DNA of 9,390 bases from Bacteroidales bacterium (GTDB taxonomy: Bacteria > Bacteroidota > Bacteroidia > Bacteroidales > P3), in assembly GCA_031271725.1 (NCBI GenBank), contig JAISVE010000046.1, forward strand, positions 1 to 9,390. Direction: 5' to 3'. Position 1 is the stretch's first letter; every line of letters begins with the position of its first letter. The notes under the pieces are model-generated. The model was given only the letters and a program-made list of their open reading frames with translations. It was not told the DNA's origin and ran no database searches. The translations under genes were made by a program, and so were the position numbers. Below are positions 1 through 6,130 of the stretch, in pieces.

Positions 1-2838
1 CTGTTTGAAAACACTCCATACAAGGAGCATGGAGAAAACACCGTTATCGAAACCATATCAGAGGTTTCGGATGATGTAAAAAACAACAAATACGCCGGCA
101 TAAAAAAAGCCAGAGAACATGTTGTAGAAAGTTTGTCTGCTGTGCAAGCCGTAAGTCCGGTTGCGCAAACCGCAGGCGAATCCGTGCAATCCACCAATCA
201 ATTCATGCAATCAATCAGCGAATCTTCACAGTCCGCACAATCCGTCAATGAATCTGCCAACCAATCCGTAGAACCATCAACCCAAACAAAAGAAATGCAA
301 GAACAAGCTAAAACCAACACCCCCGACACAAATTATAATACGGAAGAAATTCTTGCCGCTGCCACCGAATATTTTAGAGGTGATGCCCTTGCAGCAAGTG
401 TTTGGATGAATAAATACGCACTTAAGGACAGTGCAGGCAACATCTACGAACGCACTCCGGACGACATGCACCACCGTATTGCCCGCGAACTTGCACGTAT
501 TGAGAGCAAATACCCAAATCCCATCACAGAAGAAGAAGCTTTCAACCTTATGCAAGGTTTCAAATACATTATTCCTCAAGGCAGCCCAATGGCGGGCATC
601 GGCAATAAATTTCAAGTTGCATCGCTGTCAAACTGTTTTGTTATCGGCAATGGCGACAAAACCGATTCTTACGGCGGCATTATGAAGGTTGACGAAGAAC
701 AGGTGCAATTGATGAAAAGGCGCGGAGGCGTAGGGCACGACCTTTCACATATCCGCCCCGGCGGCAGTCCCGTTAAAAACAGCGCATTAACATCTACCGG
801 CATAGTTCCCTTTATGGAACGCTATTCCAATTCTACCCGTGAAGTTGCGCAGGACGGCAGGCGCGGTGCGCTTATGCTTTCAATAAGCATAAAACACCCC
901 GATAGCGAAAAATTTATTGATGCAAAACTTACCGAAGGCAAAGTTACCGGCGCAAACGTGTCTGTAAAAATTACAGACGAATTTATGAAAGCGGTAGTAG
1001 AAAATAAACCTTTTGTTCAACAATATCCCATTGACAGTAAAACTCCGACATATAAACAGGAAGTTGATGCCGGCAAAATCTGGAAAAAAATTATTCACAA
1101 CGCATGGAAAAGCGCGGAACCGGGCGTGTTGTTTTGGGACACAATAATAAAAGAAAGTGTTCCCGACAGTTATTCCGACTTGGGCTTCCGCACAGTTTCA
1201 ACAAACCCCTGCGGTGAAATTCCGCTTTGCCCCTACGACTCCTGCCGCCTGCTTGCAATGAATCTCTACTCTTATGTTAAAAACCCCTTCACACCCGAAG
1301 CAGAATTTGACTTTGACATGTTCAAACAGCACGTGCGTGTAGGGCAGCGTTTTATGGACGACATTATAGACCTTGAACTCGAACATATAGACCGCATTAT
1401 AGCAAAAATAGACTCAGACCCCGAGGGAGCGGACATCAAACGCACCGAAAAAGAACTTTGGCTCAAAATCAAAATGCGTTCGATGGAAGGCCGCCGCACA
1501 GGGCTTGGCATAACTGCAGAAGGCGATATGCTTGCCGCTTTGAATCTGCGTTACGGCACGGAAGAGGCAACAAACTTTTCGGTAGAGGTGCATAAAACCC
1601 TCGCTATTGCCGCCTATACTTCCTCTGTAGAGATGGCAAAAGAAAGAGGCGCATTCCCGATTTTCAGTGCGGAAAAAGAAGTGCGCAACCCCTTTATCAG
1701 CCGCTTGCGCAAGGCAGCCCCCGAACTTTATGACGAAATGGTACAATACGGTCGCCGCAATATCGCGCTTCTGACTGTTGCGCCGACAGGCAGTGTAAGT
1801 ATCTGCACGCAGACAACTTCCGGAATTGAGCCTGTGTTTATGGTGTCCTACCGCCGCCGCCGCAAAGTAAACCCCAACGACAAAAACGTAAAGGTTGCCT
1901 TTGTCGATGAAACCGGAGATTCTTTTGAGGAATATAATGTTCTTCATCCCAAGTTTATGAAGTGGCTTAAAATAAACGGCTACGATGTAGAGGAAGTGCG
2001 CAACTATGACGACAAGCAAATCGGCGCACTCGTTAAAAAAAGTCCATATTATAAGGCAACTTCAAACGATATAGATTGGGTTAGCAAAGTGGAAATGCAA
2101 GGGCGTGTACAAAAATGGGTTGACCATTCTATTTCCGTTACCGTAAATATTCCCGAACAAACTTCTGAAGACATCGTAAATCAAATATATCTTACCGCAT
2201 GGGAATGCGGCTGCAAGGGCATGACCGTTTACCGTGACGGCTCCCGCAGCGGCGTTCTTGTAAAGAAAGAAGAAAAGCCTGCCACCGGCAACGCAACGTT
2301 TATGAAACGCCCCGCCCGCCTTGAAGCAGACGTTATACGTTTCCAAAACGCTTACGAAAAATGGGTTGCCTTTGTCGGCTTGTATAACGGACGTCCTTAC
2401 GAGATTTTTACCGGAAAGGCAGACGAAATGACCCTGCCATCCTATGTTAACAGAGGCGAAATTATTGCAGTTCGTGAAAACGATAAACCCACCCGTTACG
2501 ACTTTGTGTTCAAAGATAAAGACGGCTACGAAATTACCTGGCCCGCACTGTCGCGCACCTTTGACGAATCATACTGGAATTATGCCAAACTTATTTCGGG
2601 CATTCTAAGCCAGGGCATAATGCCAATCGACAGCACAATTCAACTAATCGGTGGTCTTAAACTCGGCTCTGATGAAATCAATACTTGGAAAAACGGCGTT
2701 GTTCGTGCTCTTAAACGCTACATTCCCGATGGCACAATCGCCGAAAAAGTGAAATGTCCCGAATGCGGCGAAGAAGGTCTTATCTACAAAGAGGGGTGTT
2801 TGCTGTGTAATTCCTGCGGTTACAGCAAGTGTGGTTAA
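1..2838 (+). CDS. nrdJ: Adenosylcobalamin-dependent (class II) ribonucleotide reductase, 5' end outside window
   Basis: It reduces ribonucleotides to deoxyribonucleotides for DNA synthesis, using adenosylcobalamin to make a thiyl radical, so no NrdB radical subunit is needed. Numbering codons from window base 1, the catalytic barrel starts near 113. The radical-cysteine motif NPCGE puts the thiyl Cys at 404, flanked by N402 and E406. The expected redox pair is C212 (in SNCFVIG) and C415, eleven residues after C404 as in other class II enzymes. The loop APTGS is at 594-598. A TSCPD-like region follows, and the C-terminus is a Cys cluster (919, 922, 933, 936, 939, 944) like the zinc-ribbon/shuttle tail of NrdJ. 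The reading frame is open to the window edge. A TTG at codon 45 and ATGs at codons 69 and 99 are possible starts but lack clear support. Codons 1-112 are extra compared with the Bacteroides homologues I remember: a helical stretch and then a Gln/Ser/Asn-rich linker. Function is certain; the start is unknown. Confidence 0.95.
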   Translation: MFENTPYKEHGENTVIETISEVSDDVKNNKYAGIKKAREHVVESLSAVQAVSPVAQTAGESVQSTNQFMQSISESSQSAQSVNESANQSVEPSTQTKEMQEQAKTNTPDTNYNTEEILAAATEYFRGDALAASVWMNKYALKDSAGNIYERTPDDMHHRIARELARIESKYPNPITEEEAFNLMQGFKYIIPQGSPMAGIGNKFQVASLSNCFVIGNGDKTDSYGGIMKVDEEQVQLMKRRGGVGHDLSHIRPGGSPVKNSALTSTGIVPFMERYSNSTREVAQDGRRGALMLSISIKHPDSEKFIDAKLTEGKVTGANVSVKITDEFMKAVVENKPFVQQYPIDSKTPTYKQEVDAGKIWKKIIHNAWKSAEPGVLFWDTIIKESVPDSYSDLGFRTVSTNPCGEIPLCPYDSCRLLAMNLYSYVKNPFTPEAEFDFDMFKQHVRVGQRFMDDIIDLELEHIDRIIAKIDSDPEGADIKRTEKELWLKIKMRSMEGRRTGLGITAEGDMLAALNLRYGTEEATNFSVEVHKTLAIAAYTSSVEMAKERGAFPIFSAEKEVRNPFISRLRKAAPELYDEMVQYGRRNIALLTVAPTGSVSICTQTTSGIEPVFMVSYRRRRKVNPNDKNVKVAFVDETGDSFEEYNVLHPKFMKWLKINGYDVEEVRNYDDKQIGALVKKSPYYKATSNDIDWVSKVEMQGRVQKWVDHSISVTVNIPEQTSEDIVNQIYLTAWECGCKGMTVYRDGSRSGVLVKKEEKPATGNATFMKRPARLEADVIRFQNAYEKWVAFVGLYNGRPYEIFTGKADEMTLPSYVNRGEIIAVRENDKPTRYDFVFKDKDGYEITWPALSRTFDESYWNYAKLISGILSQGIMPIDSTIQLIGGLKLGSDEINTWKNGVVRALKRYIPDGTIAEKVKCPECGEEGLIYKEGCLLCNSCGYSKCG

Positions 2839-2869
2839 AAATGAATTTTGGGTTTACTATATAATCAGG

Positions 2870-2900
2870 CAGGCGGGCATTTTGTCCGCCTGTTTTATTT
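2870..2900 (+). terminator. Rho-independent terminator of nrdJ
   Basis: The arms CAGGCGG and CCGCCTG pair perfectly. The stem extends through a G-U and a C-G pair to a five-base loop (ATTTT) and is followed by TTTTATTT. It begins 31 bases after the nrdJ stop codon on the same strand. Confidence 0.88.
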
Positions 2901-3007
2901 GGGCGTGCCCTCACTGCGTTCGGTCGGGTGTTCGCTCATAGTCCTCGCCCTGCTCCGCTTCGCTCCGCATGGCTGCGGGCTAACCGCTCACCCCCTCACG
3001 CGCCCCC
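2901..3007. repeat. GC-rich REP-like palindromic intergenic unit
   Basis: This block of about 107 bp starts immediately after the nrdJ terminator. It is far richer in GC than its surroundings. It opens with GGGCGTGCCC and closes with CACGCGCCCC, so the ends are near-inverted copies. Inside are self-complementary pieces such as GCCC against GGGC, and the stutter TGCTCCGCTTCGCTCCGCA. A related stutter, TGCTCGCTTCGCTCGCA, occurs at 3061-3077. Elements with a GGGCGT.CCC start and a TCGGTCGGG core are, from memory, common between Bacteroidetes genes; I could not verify this. It is most likely a non-coding dispersed repeat. Confidence 0.5.
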
Positions 3008-3052
3008 CGCACAGCCCCCGCACAGCCCCGCACACAAGCCCCCGCCCGCCCC
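2991..3052 (-). repeat. C-tract tandem repeat with G-quadruplex potential on the minus strand
   Basis: Read on the plus strand, runs of 5, 6, 5 and 4 C are separated by 7, 6 and 6 bases (TCACGCG, then GCACAG twice). After a 9-base gap come further runs of 5, 3 and 4 C separated by single G. On the minus strand the first four runs meet the usual G3+ with N1-7 loop rule for an intramolecular G-quadruplex. The GCACAG-plus-C-run unit is a degenerate tandem repeat of about 11 bp. Confidence 0.6.
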
Positions 3053-3101
3053 ACACACAGTGCTCGCTTCGCTCGCACCCCGCACCCTTCCCCGCGCGTC
3101 A

Positions 3102-3357
3102 GGGGCGTAAACATTTCCTTTGCTCCTACTCAATTTCTGCTATGCGGTAAGGGTTTTGGACTGCATTCTCTTGAAATACGCTACAACGCGAATTATTGGT
3201 TGTTATTAGGCGAGGGTTGGCATAAAAACATTGTTGTCATTGCACCAATGTAGAAAAATCGTATGTGCGCATTAAAAAGTGTGGACTTGCAGAACTCCCA
3301 AAACCCAACCGCATCACGCAGAAATCTCGAAATCGCAATCGGAAATGTTTACGCCCC
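3102..3357. repeat. 256-bp imperfect fold-back element with perfect 17-bp terminal inverted repeats
   Basis: The left end 3102-3118 (GGGGCGTAAACATTTCC) is the exact reverse complement of the right end 3341-3357. The symmetry continues inward. After a diverged stretch of about 13 bases, both arms share ATTTCTGC, then ATGCGGT, then GGGTTTTGG, then TGCA, with small indels. This makes arms of roughly 60-70 bp around a central segment of about 120 bp. No open frame of credible length lies inside. It could be a MITE-like non-autonomous mobile element or a large dispersed palindromic repeat. I see no clear target-site duplication. Confidence 0.6.
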
Positions 3358-3447
3358 ATCCCGCAGGCAAATCCCCCGCACATCTCCCCCCAAACCGTAA
3401 AAACCTCGACAAAACGTAAATAGTCCGAAATATAACATCATTCATTT

Positions 3448-3511
3448 TGCGACATTTTTGGAAAATATTCCCTAAAAGCTGCGACATTTGCGGAATTTAT
3501 TCCCTAAAAGT
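3448..3511. repeat. Two-copy 32-bp tandem repeat with paired GGAA-N4-TTCC dyads
   Basis: Copies 3448-3479 and 3480-3511 match at 27 of 32 positions. The five differences lie at unit positions 11, 12, 17, 18 and 32. Each copy contains the dyad GGAA-N4-TTCC (GGAAAATATTCC and GGAATTTATTCC), and the dyads are 32 bp apart, about three helical turns. The shared core TATTCCCTAAAAG is unchanged. It could be a pair of operator-like sites or simply a local duplication; no promoter is obvious next to it. Confidence 0.6.
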
Positions 3512-3614
3512 TGTTTTTTGCAAAAAAACAGCCAAGTTTTAAGTCAAGTTATAATGTTGAAAATTTACAAACTATTTGCCCTGACAACATTGAGGAATTT
3601 TTAATGTAGTCAAT

Positions 3615-3660
3615 AAAAGCAAAAAGGCGACATTTTCTTAAATGCCGCCTTTTATTTTTA
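3615..3660 (-). terminator. Terminator of the 3680-5074 gene, symmetric enough to be bidirectional
   Basis: The arms AAAAGGCG (3622-3629) and CGCCTTTT (3646-3653) pair perfectly. After one A/C mismatch the stem continues with CATTT against AAATG. On the minus strand the hairpin begins 27 bases after the stop codon and is followed by TTTTTGCTTTT. On the plus strand it is followed by TTTTATTTTTA, so it could also stop read-through arriving from the nrdJ side. Confidence 0.85.
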
Positions 3661-3679
3661 TCACTAACTTAGACCCCGC

Positions 3680-5074
3680 TTATTTCACAACTTTTGTGGA
3701 TGAGCCACCGTTAACGCGGATAATATAAACGCCCTTAGGCAAATTGCCAACGCTTACACTGCCACCGCCGAAATATTTTGCTGTTTGCAATATTTGTCCG
3801 GCAACATTGTAAATCTCAATCGTGCTGCCGAGCGCAACATTTCTTACGGAAAGAGTGTTACCTGAAATATGAAATGTGGGCTTGTTGTCTTTTTGCTCAA
3901 CTAAGTCGTCAATATTTACACTTCCTCCGGCTCCTTCTAAAGTGAAATCGTCAAGTCGAAGTCCTCCTGTTGATGAGGAGAAAACAAATTTCACGCTTTC
4001 TGCACTTGGTATTCCCGTTAAGTTTTCTATATCAACAAAGGTATTTGAACCGGTCGTTGTTGCAGGTAAGGTTATATTGGTTGTTTGTCCTCCGGCAACA
4101 CAGGAAAGACTAAGTACTTCGTTAATCTTAACATTAGAGCCGCTGCCTGCAACTTTGAACGAAAATTTTATGTTTTGATGTTCGGACGTGTTTATGCCGT
4201 CTATTTCAAATGTGCGGGGAAAATTTTGAGTAGAAAACCAAACATGAGGATCCATTTGACTCGTAGAACGCACGTCAGAAGCTCCGGAAAATGTAATGTT
4301 GTCCACGCCGTAATTTCTCCAGCCGGTATAATCTGCAGGAGCAGGACGCGTTCCATTGTCCGGAGCGGTAGTTCCGCAATCTTCAAAAAAGAAAACATTC
4401 GGATTGCCACCGCCACCACCGGTGCCTTCTTCATATGAAATTTGAACATCGTCAATAAAACATTCATAATCTGATGCATAAAAAAGAAAAGAAAAATCCC
4501 CTTCAGTAATGTCTGAAAATGAAAAAGTATAGGTATTCCAACTATTAGTAATTTCTTTCTCTAAATAATCCCACTCATCTTCCACAGCTAAATTACCCCA
4601 CTCAACAGTAAAATAATCTCCTTGAGTGTTTGTAGATTTAACTTTTACAGATACATTGTAAGTTCCGGTTCCGTCATGTTCAAAGGCGGGTGGTGCAATA
4701 ACTCCTGTTTCTTCACCATCTCCGAAATAGTCATCATATCCCAAATATGCTTTGCCGCCGGCTTGATGTACGCCAACACCAATCCAACCGGGTGCTTGGG
4801 TCATGTTGTCAGGAATTTCTCCGGTTTCAAAATCGGTAATGTCGGTTGCGTCCGGCGATGCTTCACTGCCTTCAGTAAATCCGGAAAAATCTTCGGTTAA
4901 AATAACTTCGCCGCTTTTTGTTACTTTAATAGCAGCAACTTTTTTAATTGCGTTATGTAAGCGATGATGTTTCTTAATAGGAATATTGCGGTTGTTACCA
5001 ATATTAGCAGGCGCAGCAATAACGCCCAGGGCAATAAAAAGTGCCATGACAAGAAATAAAAAACGTTGTTTCAT
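3680..5074 (-). CDS. Secreted T9SS cargo protein with two beta-sandwich modules and type A sorting domain
   Basis: A 464-residue exported protein. Residues 1-21 form a signal peptide (MKQR, hydrophobic core, cut near the Ala pair at 20-21). Residues 58-215 are a jelly-roll-like module with APGWIGVGVHQAGG, an FEH...VSVKVKS strand pair, a W-x-TY-x-FSF motif and the closing CFIDDVQISYEE. A Gly-rich linker (about 217-223) leads to a second, different beta-sandwich (227-381) that opens with FFFEDCGT and closes with LRLDDFTLEG. Residues 395-464 are a T9SS type A sorting domain with IEIYNVAGQ, GNLPKGVYIIRV and the final KVVK. By family knowledge it would cross the outer membrane by T9SS and be released or anchored after sorting-domain cleavage. 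The first module and the sorting domain resemble those of the 869-residue protein upstream. The ATG at 5074 is preferred because it gives a proper signal peptide and lies just downstream of a -7 box. A longer frame to 5164 would start inside a terminator hairpin. Ligand or enzymatic activity is not recognisable. Confidence 0.88.
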   Translation of the reverse strand: MKQRFLFLVMALFIALGVIAAPANIGNNRNIPIKKHHRLHNAIKKVAAIKVTKSGEVILTEDFSGFTEGSEASPDATDITDFETGEIPDNMTQAPGWIGVGVHQAGGKAYLGYDDYFGDGEETGVIAPPAFEHDGTGTYNVSVKVKSTNTQGDYFTVEWGNLAVEDEWDYLEKEITNSWNTYTFSFSDITEGDFSFLFYASDYECFIDDVQISYEEGTGGGGGNPNVFFFEDCGTTAPDNGTRPAPADYTGWRNYGVDNITFSGASDVRSTSQMDPHVWFSTQNFPRTFEIDGINTSEHQNIKFSFKVAGSGSNVKINEVLSLSCVAGGQTTNITLPATTTGSNTFVDIENLTGIPSAESVKFVFSSSTGGLRLDDFTLEGAGGSVNIDDLVEQKDNKPTFHISGNTLSVRNVALGSTIEIYNVAGQILQTAKYFGGGSVSVGNLPKGVYIIRVNGGSSTKVVK

Positions 5075-5100
5075 AATAGTAAGTTTTATTAAATATAAAA

Positions 5101-5108
5101 CAAAGATA
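5101..5108 (-). promoter_or_regulatory. Bacteroidetes-type -7 box for the 3680-5074 gene
   Basis: On the minus strand the sequence TATCTTTG exactly fits the consensus TAnnTTTG. Transcription would start a few bases downstream and give a leader of roughly 20 bases before the ATG at 5074. No convincing TTG-type -33 element is seen; only a T-run lies at that distance. Confidence 0.6.
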
Positions 5109-5124
5109 CGCAATTTCATACAGA

Positions 5125-5172
5125 AAAAAGAATCGCACGAACTTTTAAATTTCCTAAAGCTCATGCAATCTT
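5125..5172 (-). terminator. Terminator of the three-gene operon
   Basis: The arms are 5132-5146 and 5155-5169 with an 8-base loop. Read as minus-strand RNA, 14 of 15 positions pair, three of them as G-U. Read as plus-strand RNA, those three become A/C mismatches. The hairpin starts 9 bases after the stop codon of the last operon gene and is followed on the minus strand by TTCTTTTTTC. It is the diverged partner of the hairpin at 6093-6130. Confidence 0.8.
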
Positions 5173-5184
5173 AAAAAATTATTT
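5131..5184. repeat. Direct repeat copy A flanking the three-gene cassette
   Basis: This copy matches 6092-6144 in the same orientation with about six differences, one of them a single-base indel, over about 54 bp. It covers the terminator hairpin and the adjacent run TTAAAAAATTATTT, and it ends in the stop codon of the last small gene. Confidence 0.75.
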
Positions 5185-5367
5185 CAATTCATCAAGTACT
5201 GTAACCGCCAAACTATATGGGGTATAAGTGAACAAGCCGGTTTCCCTGTCACTTAAAAGTTTGCAAGTGTCAGATAAATAAAATATATCCATTGCGGCAT
5301 TTAAAGAAATGTTTTTTATTTCCGCAATATCATCTATAATCATTCTTACCAAGGAAACGTCTTTCAT
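5179..5367 (-). CDS. Small helical protein, third gene of the DUF3990 cassette
   Basis: A 62-residue acidic protein, predicted cytoplasmic, with no signal peptide or membrane segment. It appears mostly helical (residues 4-36), followed by the motif RETGLFTYTPYSLAVTVLDE at 41-60. I recall similar short proteins ending in an ETGLY..SP.YV..ML-type motif next to DUF3990 genes, possibly DUF3791 relatives, but I could not confirm this. The ATG at 5367 lies one base after the stop codon of the preceding gene, which indicates translational coupling. A TTG at 5391 would add eight residues and overlap the neighbour by 23 bases; I consider it less likely. It may be a partner or antitoxin of the middle protein. 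That role is inferred from position only. Confidence 0.65.
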   Translation of the reverse strand: MKDVSLVRMIIDDIAEIKNISLNAAMDIFYLSDTCKLLSDRETGLFTYTPYSLAVTVLDELK

Positions 5368-5368
5368 A

Positions 5369-5869
5369 TTACAATTCTTTGCTTTCAACAAAACTCAAAT
5401 ACAGTAATGATTGTTTCGTTTTAAAACAAAACTGGTCATTGGGTTTTGAAAATTTCAACTCATCCAACAAAGCAAGTTTTGTATTGTTTGTTGCATGTCC
5501 TTTTTGCAACAGTTCTATGTATCTATCTATTGCAACTATTACATCGTCATCGGCAACACATCCGAAAACAATATCAAAGTTGATTTCTACAGGCGTGGAT
5601 TTTGATGTTCTGTTTTTTATAACAAACTCCAGCCAATCCTCGTCATATCCATCAAATTGTTTTATTGATAAACTATTTTCAGAATTATAATTGTAGATAT
5701 TCAATACCGCTTTTGCATTTTTATTTTGCAGTTTACGTCTGTTTGCCCAACGTACAGCTTGCTCTTTGTTGCTTGTTAAATAGAAGCCCTGTCCGAAATC
5801 AACATCCCATCTGCCGATAAAAATATCGGGTTTTTCAATAATCAGAGAGCTTCCGTGATACAGTATCAT
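5369..5869 (-). CDS. DUF3990 family protein, ADP-ribosyltransferase-like candidate toxin
   Basis: A 166-residue cytoplasmic protein. Residues 3-8 read LYHGSS, 24-32 read DFGQGFYLT, 99-110 read DIVFGCVADDDV and 143-151 read PNDQFCFKT. This set matches what I know of DUF3990. The Tyr-His-Gly start and the G-x-G-F-Y-x-T segment recall the NAD-binding H and Y motifs of ADP-ribosyltransferase folds, and DUF3990 has, from memory, been grouped near that superfamily. The length is normal for the family and I see no truncation. Its ATG overlaps the stop of the upstream small gene in an ATGA, and the third gene starts one base after its stop, so all three are probably translated together. By analogy with ADP-ribosylating toxins it may modify a cellular target, kept in check by a neighbouring small protein. 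Neither activity nor toxicity can be read from sequence alone. Confidence 0.78.
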   Translation of the reverse strand: MILYHGSSLIIEKPDIFIGRWDVDFGQGFYLTSNKEQAVRWANRRKLQNKNAKAVLNIYNYNSENSLSIKQFDGYDEDWLEFVIKNRTSKSTPVEINFDIVFGCVADDDVIVAIDRYIELLQKGHATNNTKLALLDELKFSKPNDQFCFKTKQSLLYLSFVESKEL

Positions 5870-6072
5870 TTGTTTTTGTTTAGCAATGTTTTTATTTCGT
5901 TTAACAGATATTCCGAGCCGAGTGTGTGTGAAACATCAAATGTTTCGGCATAATAATTTAAAATTCCTGCTTTTTTCAATTCAATGTATGCAGAAGATTT
6001 ATTGTTGTCAAACAGCCGCTCTGCCGACATTTCTATGATAAAAACCAAAAAATCTTTTACGCAAGTTTGCAT
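5866..6072 (-). CDS. DUF3791-like small protein, first gene of the cassette
   Basis: A 68-residue cytoplasmic protein. Its pattern, a hydrophobic-aromatic start (FLVFIIEMSAERL at 8-20), a central SSAYIELKKAGILNYY (26-41) and FDVSHTLGSEYLLNEI (45-60), resembles DUF3791. In that family one commonly sees a helix, then a G-(V/I)-L-x-Y-Y turn, then D-V-x-H-x-x-G-x-x-Y-(I/L). DUF3791 genes are, as I recall, frequent neighbours of DUF3990 genes. It is the first gene of the operon and overlaps the next by four bases, the usual place for an antitoxin. The ATG at 6072 is preferred; the GTG at 6099 lies inside the terminator hairpin and its poly-T tail encodes an implausible Phe/Tyr-rich start. The family call is by eye. 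Confidence 0.72.
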   Translation of the reverse strand: MQTCVKDFLVFIIEMSAERLFDNNKSSAYIELKKAGILNYYAETFDVSHTLGSEYLLNEIKTLLNKNK

Positions 6073-6079
6073 AATAATG

Positions 6080-6087
6080 TAAAGATA
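6080..6087 (-). promoter_or_regulatory. Possible -7 box for the three-gene operon, very close to the start codon
   Basis: The minus strand reads TATCTTTA, one base off TAnnTTTG. Only seven bases separate it from the ATG at 6072, so a transcript from here would be leaderless or nearly so. It sits directly after the poly-T of the preceding hairpin. The same TATCTTT follows the sister hairpin at 5101-5108. No -33 element is apparent. Confidence 0.35.
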
Positions 6088-6130
6088 AAAAAATCGCACG
6101 AACTTTTAGATTTCCAAAAGTTCGTGCGAT
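6087..6130 (-). terminator. Strong terminator hairpin downstream of the 869-residue surface protein
   Basis: A perfect 15-bp stem, 6093-6107 against 6116-6130, with an 8-base loop. On the minus strand it is followed immediately by seven T. It ends the transcript of the gene whose stop is at 6331, about 200 bases upstream, with the structured element lying between them. It also insulates the small operon from read-through. Confidence 0.85.

Larger units (their letters stand above)
2839..3679. other. 841-bp intergenic region without a credible gene, rich in repeats
   Basis: The region lies between the convergent nrdJ and the minus-strand T9SS gene. It contains the nrdJ terminator, a GC-rich REP-like unit, C-tracts, a fold-back element, a 32-bp tandem repeat and a terminator; each has its own entry. 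Open frames crossing the GC-rich part would encode low-complexity Pro/His/Ala/Arg-rich peptides with no recognisable domain, so I do not call them. At 3514-3527 there is a perfect A/T-tract palindrome (six T, GC, six A). I see nothing further in 3361-3447 or 3528-3614 apart from a 7-base inverted pair (AATGTTG and CAACATT) near 3551 and 3585. Confidence 0.7.

Noticed and set aside
133..135. TTG as the start of nrdJ
   Set aside because: The frame continues without a stop to the window edge with plausible protein sequence, and no ribosome-binding or promoter signal precedes the TTG.
1414..2019. A 201-residue open frame antisense to nrdJ, plus several shorter ones
   Set aside because: They lie wholly inside a clearly identified gene in its antisense frames, have Cys/His/Phe-rich composition and no recognisable domain.
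2848..3150. Plus-strand open frames across the GC-rich intergenic patch (also 2928-3110)
   Set aside because: They encode low-complexity Pro/Ala/His/Arg-rich peptides, arise from C-tracts and repeats that contain few stop codons, and have no domain or start signal.
3448..3511. Minimal CRISPR array
   Set aside because: The 32-bp units are adjacent with no spacers and there are no cas genes; it is a simple tandem repeat.
5075..5164. Longer N-terminus for the 464-residue T9SS protein, from 5164
   Set aside because: It would place about 30 residues ahead of a perfect signal peptide, and the start codon would lie inside the terminator hairpin and upstream of the -7 box.
5368..5391. TTG start adding eight residues to the third small protein
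   Set aside because: An ATG one base after the upstream stop codon is a better coupled start. The longer form cannot be fully excluded.
6073..6099. GTG start for the DUF3791-like gene
   Set aside because: The codon lies within the terminator stem, and the added residues come from its poly-T tail.
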